A DNA stretch of 64,000 nt from Macrophomina tecta. Lineage: Eukaryota; Ascomycota; Dothideomycetes; Botryosphaeriales; Botryosphaeriaceae. The stretch spans positions 3,038,001-3,102,000 of the forward strand of contig JAKSGN010000041.1 in the NCBI GenBank assembly GCA_024180945.1, read 5' to 3'. Below, piece by piece: positions 47,623 to 58,000 of the stretch; within the stretch, counting starts at the first letter, position 1; the number at the start of each line of letters is the position of its first letter. The position numbers and the translations under genes are program-made. A model generated the notes under the pieces. That model ran no database searches, had not been told where the DNA came from, and worked only from the letters and a program-made list of their open reading frames with translations.

Positions 47623-48942
47623 TTACCGCCCGAAAGAAAACACATTTGGAAGCGCCTGCCATAAACCTTCTAAAGCGCTGTACAAACCGCTCGTGTTCCC
47701 CACATCATCTTCACAAGCGACGGTGCCATCGGGGGGTGATACCTGCTCTCGCCATCCAAATGCATCATGGCTCACTCCACGCTGGATGTCTTGTAGAGCT
47801 TGAAGGAGCTTCTGGCAGCAAGGCCCAGCGGCATTGCTGCCACCTTGATACACGAACTTTTGATCAAGTGATTGACGAGTAATGGAGCGGATTGGCACCA
47901 GTGCCGCTGCCGTTCCAACTGCAATGACCTCGTCGAATGATGAAAGCTCCTCATACTTGATCTGTGCTACTGGTCAGTCACGCCGCCGGGGGGTTGAACG
48001 AAACCTCACTTACAGAACGAGTCTCAACATCCCAGCCGAAGCTCCGGGCCAGCTCGATGCAACTGTCGCTGGTGACGCTTCGAATCACATTTTTGCTGTC
48101 AGGCACCACCAGGCGGTAGCCCGCGGGCGCTGCGTGAACACCAATGAATCCAGAGGTGCTGAACTCATCGATCTCGGTGCTGGTCAAGCTGTCCAGATGC
48201 AGCGTGATGCCAAACCCGTCCTTCTTCGCCTTCTCGCTCCAGCGGATCACGGGCGCGTAATTGCCGCCCACCTTCGCCGCTCCCGTGCCCTTCGGCGCCG
48301 TGCGGTCAAAGTCCTCGAGGATGAGCGCATCGGCAGCATGGCTGCCGTGGTATGCGTTCAGGGGCTGGACGTACACACAGAAGAGGTACTCCTGTGGCGG
48401 TGTTAGTGGCAGATGCGCGCTCGCGCCGAAGACCACTGGGCGGATGTAGAGCGCCGCATCTGCATCATGCAGGGGCACGAACTCGGCATTTGCTGCCACA
48501 GCCAGCTGTACGCATGCCTTGAAGTGCGCTTCGGGAATTGATGGGATGGAGACAAAGGAGGAAGAGTGGTTCATGCGGCGTGCATGATCGTCTGGGCGGA
48601 ATATGCTGATGTTGCCTGAGGGGTCGCGGAATGCTGCAAAGCGGTCAAACGAATTCAGCAAGTCGGTATCGATGACGAAGTACCTTTCATCCCTTCATAT
48701 GCTTGCTGTCCATAATTGAATGCAGGAGCAAGGCCGTGAACCCGCAAGAAAGGATCCGCAACCAGCTGCGGCGTGCTCCATGACCCCGTTGAGACTGTGT
48801 ATCGGCTCTCTACGTGCCCATTGACTAAAGTTTTGATCAGCTGCTAGTGGTGCTGTTTACTGGGGCCCGAGTTACATGGTTTTGAGTCAAATCCGATTTT
48901 CTTCCAGTCAATGCTGGGCACGGGAGGAGGAGGGAGGACCAT
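47623..48942 (-). CDS. Branched-chain-amino-acid aminotransferase-like (TOXF-type)
   Basis: Exons on the minus strand: 48942-48876, 48824-48684, 48633-48014, 47961-47623; introns of 51, 50 and 52 nt; 388 aa, normal for the family. Start: ATG in [13 protein letters not shown]. Conserved BCAT blocks are visible: [38 protein letters not shown], the PLP lysine at about residue 190 in [10 protein letters not shown], and [22 protein letters not shown]. It is a class IV PLP fold that transfers an amino group between glutamate and a 2-keto acid. In HC-toxin biosynthesis the BCAT-like TOXF is required and is thought to aminate the 2-oxo-decanoic chain; the same role is inferred here. It is convergent with FAS alpha and parallel to the exporter. 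The C-terminal ~45 residues after FGWREQV could be partly misannotated. Confidence 0.93.
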
Positions 48943-49999
48943 TTTCGGCTTAGCTAGGAATGCCTACCACAACAGTTTTACAAGTGGAGCAGCTCTGCAA
49001 TAGAGGGCGTAGTTAAAGACTAGCAAGTGTACACTGACACAGTTGCATGCGCGGGTAATTTTGAAGCATAAATAGCGCTCCGCCACGCATCCACGAGCCG
49101 GCAGCGCTTGCCATTCACGATCAAAAATAACTTTTGGTTGCCTTTCTTTGTGCATGTTGCGGTGAAGCAGAGAGCAGCAGGGCTGTTGTAGGCCACTAAC
49201 GGTGGCTGCACGAGGCTTGCTGGGGCTGCGCTTGTATTCCGTTTCTGCCGTGTCAGCACCCGGTGCAGGCTATAACTTTTCTTTCTATTAGCAACGCCCA
49301 AGTATAGCAAGGTTTGTTGGCGGCTGCTTACGCCGGAAGTGTGGCGGGGGCCGTGGATGCGGGTGAGCTGCCAAGCTCTAGCCCCCTGCGCCCCGGCGTA
49401 AGCAGCCACAAATAATCCTTGCTATAGTGATCCGCGTTCCTGAGTTGTGCAGTAAGACGGCTCAATCGAGAAAGATGCGGGGGGAGCCGGTTAAACTGTC
49501 CTAACGTAGTAATTCCGCTCCGGGGATTTTGCTCTCCTTCCCCACAACTTCACGCACTACCATACTTGCCGTTGAATGCTTCTCAGAGCATGTCTCGACA
49601 ACACACTACGTGGCAAATGCAGAGCGGACTCAAAACTCACCAACTGAGAGATATGGAGGCTGAAGTAGTTTGCATATGCCGTGAAAGCATCGCAAGCAAT
49701 TTGCAAAGATCCAGTAACTGTACTAAGAAAGCCACACTGAATACTCGGATAGAGACCAATATTAGTATGACATGCGCTATGATTGTCACTTTACCAGTAG
49801 AATTCGCAACTAAATTTATGCAAACGATTTTCCAAAAAAAAAAAGCACCGGACACGAAAAACACACTGAGACGCAAATATCACGAGACCTGCTAATGCCG
49901 GAATATCTCGCAAAATACAATTCTTGAAACCTCCATGTGCAAATGATGTGTACTCCATGACATGACCGCGTTAATGCCCATATTACCAAAAGATTATTC
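48943..49999. other. Spacer between aminotransferase start and exporter stop, with a MITE-like element
   Basis: 1057 bp: the aminotransferase promoter adjoins 48943 and the exporter 3' UTR adjoins 49999. The inverted-repeat element at 49303-49426 lies in the middle. A run of 11 A occurs at about 49836. No gene was recognised. Confidence 0.6.
49303..49426. mobile_element. MITE-like inverted-repeat element
   Basis: The terminal inverted repeats begin TATAGCAAGG (49303) and end CCTTGCTATA (49426). Further in is a perfect 15-bp inverted repeat, 49322-49336 against 49393-49407 (GGCTGCTTACGCCGG). The outer TA may be a TA target duplication, as for Tc1/mariner-type MITEs. It is about 124 bp with no coding capacity, and only one copy was found in this window. 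Confidence 0.65.
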
Positions 50000-51936
50000 C
50001 TAACCAACAAGATCAAACTTCTTGCCCTTCACGCTCTTCCACTCCATCACTGCTGCGCCGACGATTGAAACCGCTGCCAGTGCCGCGGGAACCAGAAGAG
50101 TGGTAGTCACGGCATCGTTGTACGCCTGCAGAACACCGGACTTGTCCGCCTCTGGCACAGCCTTCTCTAGCCCAGTAGCGCCTGCAGCAAGAACGAGAGC
50201 CGGGTTGATGTCCGGGACGTAGTTGCGGAGATTCTCAATGAACTTGTTCTGGAACAGGTTCTGCGCGATGAGCAGGATCAGCGAGCCGCCCACCGTCTGC
50301 CCGAAAATCACGACGGCGGTGCCCGCAGCAACGTCGGCCATGTCGAGCACCGTTTGGACTGCCATGAGCGGCTGCTGCATGCCCAGACCCAGGCCGACGC
50401 CCAGAACGATCTGGTAGCCGATCCACTTGGAGCTCGGCGTGTCGGGCTCCAAGGTCGTAAGGAGGCCAGCGCCGACCGCGCTGACGGCCGCGCACAGGAT
50501 CATGAACGGCGTGTAATAGCCCCAAGCCGAAATCATGCCGCCGGCGAGCACAGAGATGACGACGACAGAAAGGACCATGGGCAAGTTCATGACGCCGGAG
50601 CGGGCGGCTGAGGCCTGCTTGATGGCCTGGAACCACAGCGGGAGATAGTAGACGATGGTGAAGAAGGAAGCGCCCAGCGCGAAGGAGAAAAATACTGCAC
50701 CAGCCACACTGCGCTTCCTCATGATGCGGGGCGGCAGTGTTGCGTTATCCTTCTTCCAAAACTGGATCCCGACAAAGCAGCAGAACAGCACGAAGGCAGT
50801 CATGAAGAGCGCGACGATTCGCGTGCTGCCCCACTCGTACTTCGTGCCACCCCATTGAAGGGCGAGGAGGCAGGAGATGATGCAGGGCATGAAAGCTGCC
50901 ATGCCGAGGAAGTCGAACTTCGCCAGGCGCTGCTTCATGGTCAAATTCCAGGTCCTCTTTGGAGTCATGGATGGCGTCAGGAATGCCACGACGGCGATTG
51001 TGATGCCGCCCAACGGAAGGTTGATGTAGAAGCACTCAGAGACGGTCAGCTACGGGCAGAGAAGAATTGCGAGGGGAAAGGCATACCCAGCGCCATGAAG
51101 CATGGTCGGTAAATAGGCCACCCAGAAGCGGGCCGCAGATGGCGGCAATGCCGGAGATTGCCCCGACAGCGCCAGTGTAAATTGGACGATATTGCAATGG
51201 GACTGAGGTGATGTCAGTGCGAAAGTTCTTATAGGACGAAGCTGATTGACGTACTGGTATGAGCAGCAATGATCAATGCACCGGAGAAGATACCGGCGCC
51301 ACCCACACCAGCAATAGCTCTGCCAGCAATCAAGACAGCAGAGGAATTGGCAGCCCCGCAAATCAATGACCCGATTTCGAAGATGATGATAGTCACCAGG
51401 AACGTCCATTTGACTGAGAGGATGCTATACAGCTTGCCAAAGGGCAGCTGGAATGCAGCGGTGGTGAGAAGGTATCTACGTAAGGTCAGCCACAGCGGAT
51501 ATATCAACCTGGGTTAGTATTATCATGACTTACGCACTGCCGTACCAGCCAACGTCTGCCAAGGACTTGAACTGGTTGGTAATCTCAGGAGCTGCCGTCG
51601 CAACAATTGTTTGATCCTGCAAAGAAATGTAAGAGCCTCATTAGGAGGACGAGAGGACCAAAAGAAACTGACCAGCGTTGTAACGAAAACAGCACAGCAA
51701 AGGGCAAGCGTGATAGACACTAACTTCCAGCCAGTAGGGTATTCTGCGGGCTCCTCCTTCTCATTATCTATGGATGACCTTGAGGTATGCCCGGAGGAGA
51801 GCTCCGACACAGCAGGAGGGTGGCTGAGCGCTCTTTTTCCGAGACGAATACTGCTGCTACTACTGGCATCTCCAGAACTGTGAGAGAGCGGCGGCCTCGG
51901 CGGAGCCTCAAGGTGATGAGCTCCAGTCATGTCCAT
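50000..51936 (-). CDS. MFS exporter, DHA2/14-TM type (TOXA-like)
   Basis: Exons on the minus strand: 51936-51673, 51616-51534, 51475-51255, 51202-51087, 51034-50000; introns of 56, 58, 52 and 52 nt; 572 aa. Start: the first in-frame ATG (MDMTGAHH). A Ser/Pro-rich cytosolic N-terminus of about 75 residues precedes the membrane segments. Family motifs: [12 protein letters not shown] after TM1, [25 protein letters not shown] (antiporter motif C region), and the DHA2 signature [21 protein letters not shown]. Many hydrophobic helices follow, with a basic C-terminus (VKGKKF). Expected role: proton-driven efflux of the cyclic peptide at the plasma membrane, giving self-protection, as proposed for TOXA of HC-toxin producers. 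It is parallel to the P450 and aminotransferase genes. Confidence 0.94.
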
Positions 51937-52709
51937 GAGTGCTGAGGCGGGCGGGATGTGGGTATCCTGCACGTGGAGAAGTTAAGTGACTGTACGATGG
52001 AGGGGGAAAACGACAGATAAGCGTGCTGAGAGAAGAAGTGAAGGTAGCTCACGTAGTTGGCATCTTATTAAGTGCAGTGCTGACGCAGGTCCAAAGTCTC
52101 TCTGCATCTGGGAATACGACCATGGACCTTGGCTGGGGCTTCGGCAGTTGGTTCCCCGCAGAAGGCCCTTGCGGTGTGTCAGACAATTGCTGTGAATAGA
52201 ACCTTGCTATGGGCCTGGTAGCCCCAGCCACATGTTGGTGGACCACAGATGGATTGTGCAGGTCACTGCAGTTGCCAAGTTGATGCTGTCAGCACTGACT
52301 CTCGTACTGAAATCCTTTGGGGCCAAAGGAGAGGTTGAGTCCTGCACAGCCGTGAGCCAGACCGCTCATTGTGCTACCCGCGTAGGTGGAGGCGCAGGTG
52401 CCGGGAGGAAGCAGTTCTAGCTGCCTCAGCTGTCAATAGATTTGCAGCTAAGTTCACAAGCACATCTTCTCTAAGCTTACCCGCCGGACTAAATTGGGAA
52501 AGGACAACCGGCGTGCTGGAGTGCTACCGTCTTTGGGGCTCAGGCTATCGCAGCATCCATCCTACGGACTACGGAAGAAGGGTGATTTACATAATCGTGA
52601 ACTATTGAGGCAATACAAAGTAATCGAGCTAAAAACAGCAAAATTTCGAGCATTTTCGAGACTATTGAGAGACTATTGCAAAAGAAAAATTGTGGCCGTG
52701 AGAAGCTTC
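51937..52709. promoter_or_regulatory. Exporter promoter and P450 3' flank
   Basis: 773 bp between the exporter start and the P450 stop, both minus-strand genes. No coding sequence was recognised (short frames only). The half next to 51937 should carry the exporter promoter and the half next to 52709 the P450 3' UTR. Confidence 0.55.
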
Positions 52710-54317
52710 TCACATCCCGCGCAGTTGCCGCTTGCGGAACTGGAGAATTGGCCCGTTCTTAGAAGCAGTAACATGTTCCCTAAGCTCAAAATTTCCAAGT
52801 GGTTTTTGTCCTTCTGGAAACTTAAAGTCCAAAGACCAGAGCAAATGCGAGAACGTAAGCAATAACTCAACCATGGCAATGCCCTTTCCAACGCAGCTTC
52901 TGGGACCTCGCGAGAACGGCGAGAACGCAGCAAGGAGATTTGATCTTTCATGCGCGCTTTCAACAAGCCATCGCTCAGGGCAGAAATCGAAGGGATTAGG
53001 GTAGTGCTCCGGGCTGTGCTGCAAGCTCCAGATGCCGACGCCCACGTCGTAGCCGCGGGGAACGAAGTGGCCACCAACTGCCAGCCCTCCTTCGGACTGC
53101 ACCTCGCGCCAGAGAGCAGCACCAACGGAGGGAGAAAGGCGCATGGCCTCGTTAATGCAGGCGAGGAGAAAGGAGCAGCTGTTGAGCTTTGGCCCCAGAC
53201 GGATCTCCGACTCGGCCGCAAATGAAGTTCGGACCTCGCTTTGGGCCCGCTGCAGGCACTGCGGGAATTTGGCAAGGTAGAACAAGGTTGCAGCAATGAC
53301 GGTTGAGGTGGTGTCAGCGCCGGCAACGATCAGTGTGGTGCTCTCCGCGCCAAGCTCATTCATGGTCAAGCCCTGGTCCGTCTCGGGATCCTTGGTCTTC
53401 GCCATGAAGGAGAAGACGTCGTGCGGTGTTTGCGACTTTGCCAACTTAATGCGATCGCCGACCATGCGCGTCACAAACGACACGAAGATGCCCCGGGCGG
53501 CGATGGCGGCGGGGAAGAAGCGCTTGTGCATCTTCCAGCTCCCGATGGCCGGGTACTGGAAGAGCGTGCCCATTCGAACGTTTGACTCCAGGATTGCGTC
53601 GAGGACAGGCCGGTACTGTGCGTTTCCCAGCATGTCATATTTGCCCGAAAACACAACGGAGGCCATAATGTCGAATGTCAGGTAGTCGCACCATTTAGCA
53701 ACATTGATCGGCGAGGACCAGGTCTCGTCAGGACCGTCGCGGGGGAGCTCGGCGAAGATGGCCACGAATTTCTTGACCTGCTCGAGGATTGCAGGCTCAA
53801 AAGCTATCATGTTGGCATCCGACAACGCCTGGCTCATCACGCGACGCCTGCGGCCATGCTGCCTTTTGTCGCGCAGGGTGAGGATGTTGGGCGCTCGGTG
53901 AATGAGCGCATTGTAGGCTGTTGCCTTTGGATGGTTGCCTTTGTGACCATACACCTCGCGAAGTGCGTCGGCGGTGTTGATAAGGAGGCGATCGGGTGCA
54001 TATCGAACCGTCTCACCGTATATTTGGTGGCATCTCCACATATCAACGTGAATGTCGCCCACCCATGCATGATATGCCGCGTAGAAGTGAGAGACTTTGG
54101 CCAACAATGGGCCAGGATGCTTTGCCAAAGGGTGGAAGAAGAGACGGTAAATGCATAGTCCGAGCACCTGAAAAGTCATAAGTAAATCTCTTTTTTTTTT
54201 TTTTTTCGTTACGTGGCAGAATGGTTCTGGTTCTCAACATACATATGCTGTCGCAGACGCCAATATCAGAGCGCAGGAAGACACGAATGCGCCTACGAGC
54301 AGAGAAATTGAAGCCAT
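52710..54317 (-). CDS. Cytochrome P450 monooxygenase
   Basis: Exons on the minus strand: 54317-54243 and 54167-52710; 75-nt intron with an A/T-homopolymer tract; 510 aa. Exon 1 encodes the N-terminal membrane anchor (MASISLLVGAFVSSCALIL), followed by the FFHPLAKHPGP hinge. P450 signatures: I-helix AGADTTST, ExxR as NEAMR, PERW, and the heme loop FSRGPRSCVG with Cys at about residue 450. It is an ER-bound, NADPH-P450-reductase-dependent oxygenase. In this context it probably oxidises the C10 side chain of the unusual amino acid (for example at C8 or C9/C10), but another residue is possible. The microsomal family resembles fungal secondary-metabolism P450s; I cannot assign a CYP family. Divergent to FAS beta. 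Confidence 0.95.
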
Positions 54318-55097
54318 GAGGCAGTAGACTGCAATGCAAGCAGGATACAGCAATGCAGGCGAAAACTGGCGAAATGATTCAGTTCGGACAGAGCCGTACA
54401 CAACTGCGATATGTCATGGCTGAGATATGGTATAGACTTGAGATATGGAGTCGTTGTGTTGCTATTTTGGTTCCTGTCAACCGCAGCAACCTTGCCGTGG
54501 TACAGTAGTCATGAACTGTTCCAGATCCCAGCGTGCACGTACCTACCGTCGGGTTGGTGGGGCCGGGCGGCTCAGTGCATTTTCCTGCCACCCATAGTTT
54601 TGGATAGCGGGATGAGCACCTAAGCAATCAACGGGCCGTGTCAGACAGACTTGGCCAAGGCCTTCCCTCTACAATGCATGCAGCAAAGCAATAGTCCGGA
54701 AAATTGGCGTTGTGCAGGATTGAGGGCGAAAGCGGGAGGTTGATGCGGCTGTGTCTGCATTGGGCGTGGGGGCTGTGCTGGATTAAACTCCCTATTTCAG
54801 TGCTGACGGCCATTTCTTGAATGGCAAAGCCCCAAATAGGCACCCGCGCTTGTTAGCGCGACTGAATCATGTACCACGCTCTGTTGCGGTCAGCATCATC
54901 CTTCGCGTTGGTGGCCGAAAAGCAACACCGCAAAAGGTCCACTCGTACTCCTGGCCTTAGCCGCAACGCCATAAGCCCCGGCCAGCAACATGCACTCACG
55001 TGTTCGACGCAGCAAATCAACGTAATACTCACAACTTATCAGATACATCTGGCCGGGTTGTCTTCACATACGCTGCACGCGTTGCCCAGCGGAAATC
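54318..55097. promoter_or_regulatory. Bidirectional promoter, P450 / FAS beta
   Basis: 780 bp between divergent start codons. No gene was recognised inside (the frames at 54411-54623 and 54869-55480 are shadows or chance). Together with 41250-42070 this gives the cluster two divergent promoter pairs. No shared regulatory word longer than about 8 bp could be established by eye. Confidence 0.65.
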
Positions 55098-58000
55098 ATG
55101 TTCTCTACCACTTCAACTCCAGCGACTTCGCTATGCTCAACGCCCGAACTGAGCCCTCCGCTTTCCCATTCCCCAACAATACCCCTTACTATTTCTCAAG
55201 GTCACTCGTCCATTACATACCACTTCACTGCTCGCAACCACCGTCGAGCGAGACAACTTGTCTCTCAATTCAAGCTTTCCAACATCAAAGATACCCCGAC
55301 ACCGGCCGAGTTGGCGGCCACCTTCTTGTCATATCTGAGCGGACGTGTCCCGGAAAGACAAGTCGGAGACGACCATATCCTCCACACATGCCTCAAACAC
55401 TTCCAAGACACGTTTTTGGAAAACGACGACATACATTCCCTGGCTGCACGCCTCGATGTTCCCCGCGAGGCGAAACATGACCTCATCAGGAATTTCTATA
55501 CCGCCGCAGCATTCAATGATGGCCGATATCTTCCTTCCGCTCTTCTCTCCGCCGCTCACGGTGGATCCGCATGTATATACACCATCTTTGGCGGTCAAGG
55601 GAACACCGAATCGTTCTTCGAGGATCTTCGCGATCTCCATCATACCTATGAACCACTCCTGGCGTCATTTGTGAGGCAGTCAGCCGGCTTGCTGCTTGCA
55701 TTGTCTCGTGACCAGAGAGCTCGGGATACCTTTTACGAAACGGGCCTTGATGTCGCGGCTTGGTTAGCGTCACCCTCGTCAACCCCAGAACGCTCGTTCT
55801 TGATCAAAGCACCCGTCAGTTTCCCGTTAATTGGTCTGCTCCAGTTGATGCATTACATGGTAGCCTGTACGGTGCTTGGCCTTTCACCGGGAGAGTTTAG
55901 GCACTCCATTAGTGGCACGACAGGCCATTCTCAAGGCATCGTTGTTGCTGCTGTCACTGCGGCCGCTGATTCATGGGATTCCTTTTACCGTCTTTCTGCC
56001 GCCGCTCTTTCCATTCTCTTCTGGATCGGTGTTCGGTCTCAGGAAGCTTTTCCGCAGACCAGCATTTTACCGGAAGTGGTTGCTGATGCACTGGCAAACG
56101 ATGAGGGAACACCAACACCAATGCTGAGCATCCGAGATTTGCCACAACGGCTGGTAGAAAAGGAGCTTGCAGCAGCAAACAAGCACCTGTCTCCGCCCAA
56201 TCAAATCTCAATATCCCTCATCAATGACTCTCGGAACAACATTGTGGTTGCCGGTTCTCCAACATCACTGGCTGCCTTGAATGTTCGCCTACGTAGAATG
56301 CGGGCGCCATCAGACCTCGACCAGACAAGAATTCCCTTCTCCAAGCGGAAGCCAACATTCACTACCACATTTCTTCCCATATCATCACCTTTCCATGTGC
56401 CGTCTCTCTCAAGGGTGACTAGAGCTGTCATGGAAGATCTCCGGGAGGTGAAGATCAACAGTAGCTGCCTCGGGATTCCCGTGTATCATACGCTCACCGG
56501 CGAGGACATCAGCAATGTGGGGAACTTCGACCTTGTTCCTGTCCTAGTACGTATGATCACCGAGGAGCCTGTGCGCTGGGAGTTGGCCACTCGCTTCGAA
56601 GGTGCAACGCACATCGTTGAATTCGGCCCTGGAGGGCCTTCAGGGATCGGGGCCTTGACTTCACGCATGAAGGACGGTACAGGCGTGCATGTCATACTTG
56701 CAGACCGCATGGACGTATCGGGCGACCTTGGTTGCAAGGTTGAGTTGTTCAGTCCCCGCGACAGCGACATTCATTATGGCACAAACTGGGCTGAGGAATA
56801 TCAACCTCGCCTTGTCTGCGCTGCGGGTCGCACCATGGTGGACACGAGGCTCAGCCGACTACTTGGCGTGCCACCAATCATTGTCGGCGGGATGACTCCG
56901 ACCACAGTGCATCCGGACTTTGTGGCGGCTACAGTGCAGGCGGGATTCCATATTGAGCTTGCTGGAGGCGGCTATCACAATCCGCAGACAATGGAAAAAG
57001 CACTCCTTGATCTGGCTGGGAGCATCCCATCAGGACGCGGTATCACCGTCAATCTCATCTACGCAAACCCTCGCGCAATGAACTGGCAGGTTGCGCTCGT
57101 TAAAAGGCTTCGCTCTGAAGGGATCCCAATTGACGGTCTCACAATTGGTGCTGGCGTTCCATCTCCCGAAATTGCCGACCAGTACTTTCACATGGGTCTG
57201 CGTCACATATCATTCAAGCCCGGCTCCGCACGCGCAATAGAGGCTGTACTAGACATTGCACGGCTGAACCCAACGTTCCCCGTCATCCTCCAGTGGACTG
57301 GTGGACGTGGTGGCGGGCATCATTCATGTGAAGATTTCCACCAGCCCATGCTCCAGAAGTACACAAAGATTCGACGCTGCAAAAACATCATCCTGGTTGC
57401 GGGAAGCGGGTTCGGCAGTGCTGCGGACACCTACCCGTATCTCACAGGGAATTGGTCCCTTGGGTACGGGTACCCCCCAATGCCATTTGATGGATGCCTC
57501 TTCGGAAGTCGGATGATGGTGGCCAAGGAAGCCCATACAAGCCAGGGGACCAAACGCGCTATAATCGCAGCCAAAGGTCTCCCCAACGATCAGTGGGAAA
57601 TGACGTACAAAGGCAGCGCCTCCGAAAACGACATCATCACCATCATCTCCGAGATGGGCGAGCCGATGCATATGATCGCCACCAGAGGTGCACGGTTCTG
57701 GGCAGATATGGACGAACGCCTGTTCAACAAGCCTCCAGCACAGCAGCTTCGGTTCTTACGCGATAATCGGGAGCACGTTATTCAGAGACTGAACCAAGAT
57801 TTCCAGAAAGTCTGGTTTGGTCTTGACGATGCGGGATGTCCAGTGGATCTCGAGCGCATGACGTACGACCAAATGGTTTCTCGCCTCATAGAACTTCTCT
57901 CTTACGAGGAAGGTGGTGCTATTCACTGGATTGATGCTTCGTACCAGTGTTTAGTGGTCGACTTCCTCCGTCGAGTTGAACAACGATTCTCATCCGCTGT

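Noticed and set aside
54869..55480. 203-aa plus-strand frame overlapping the FAS beta start
   Set aside because: Out of frame with FAS beta, which has a well-placed ATG at 55098 and clear domain content; this frame has none.
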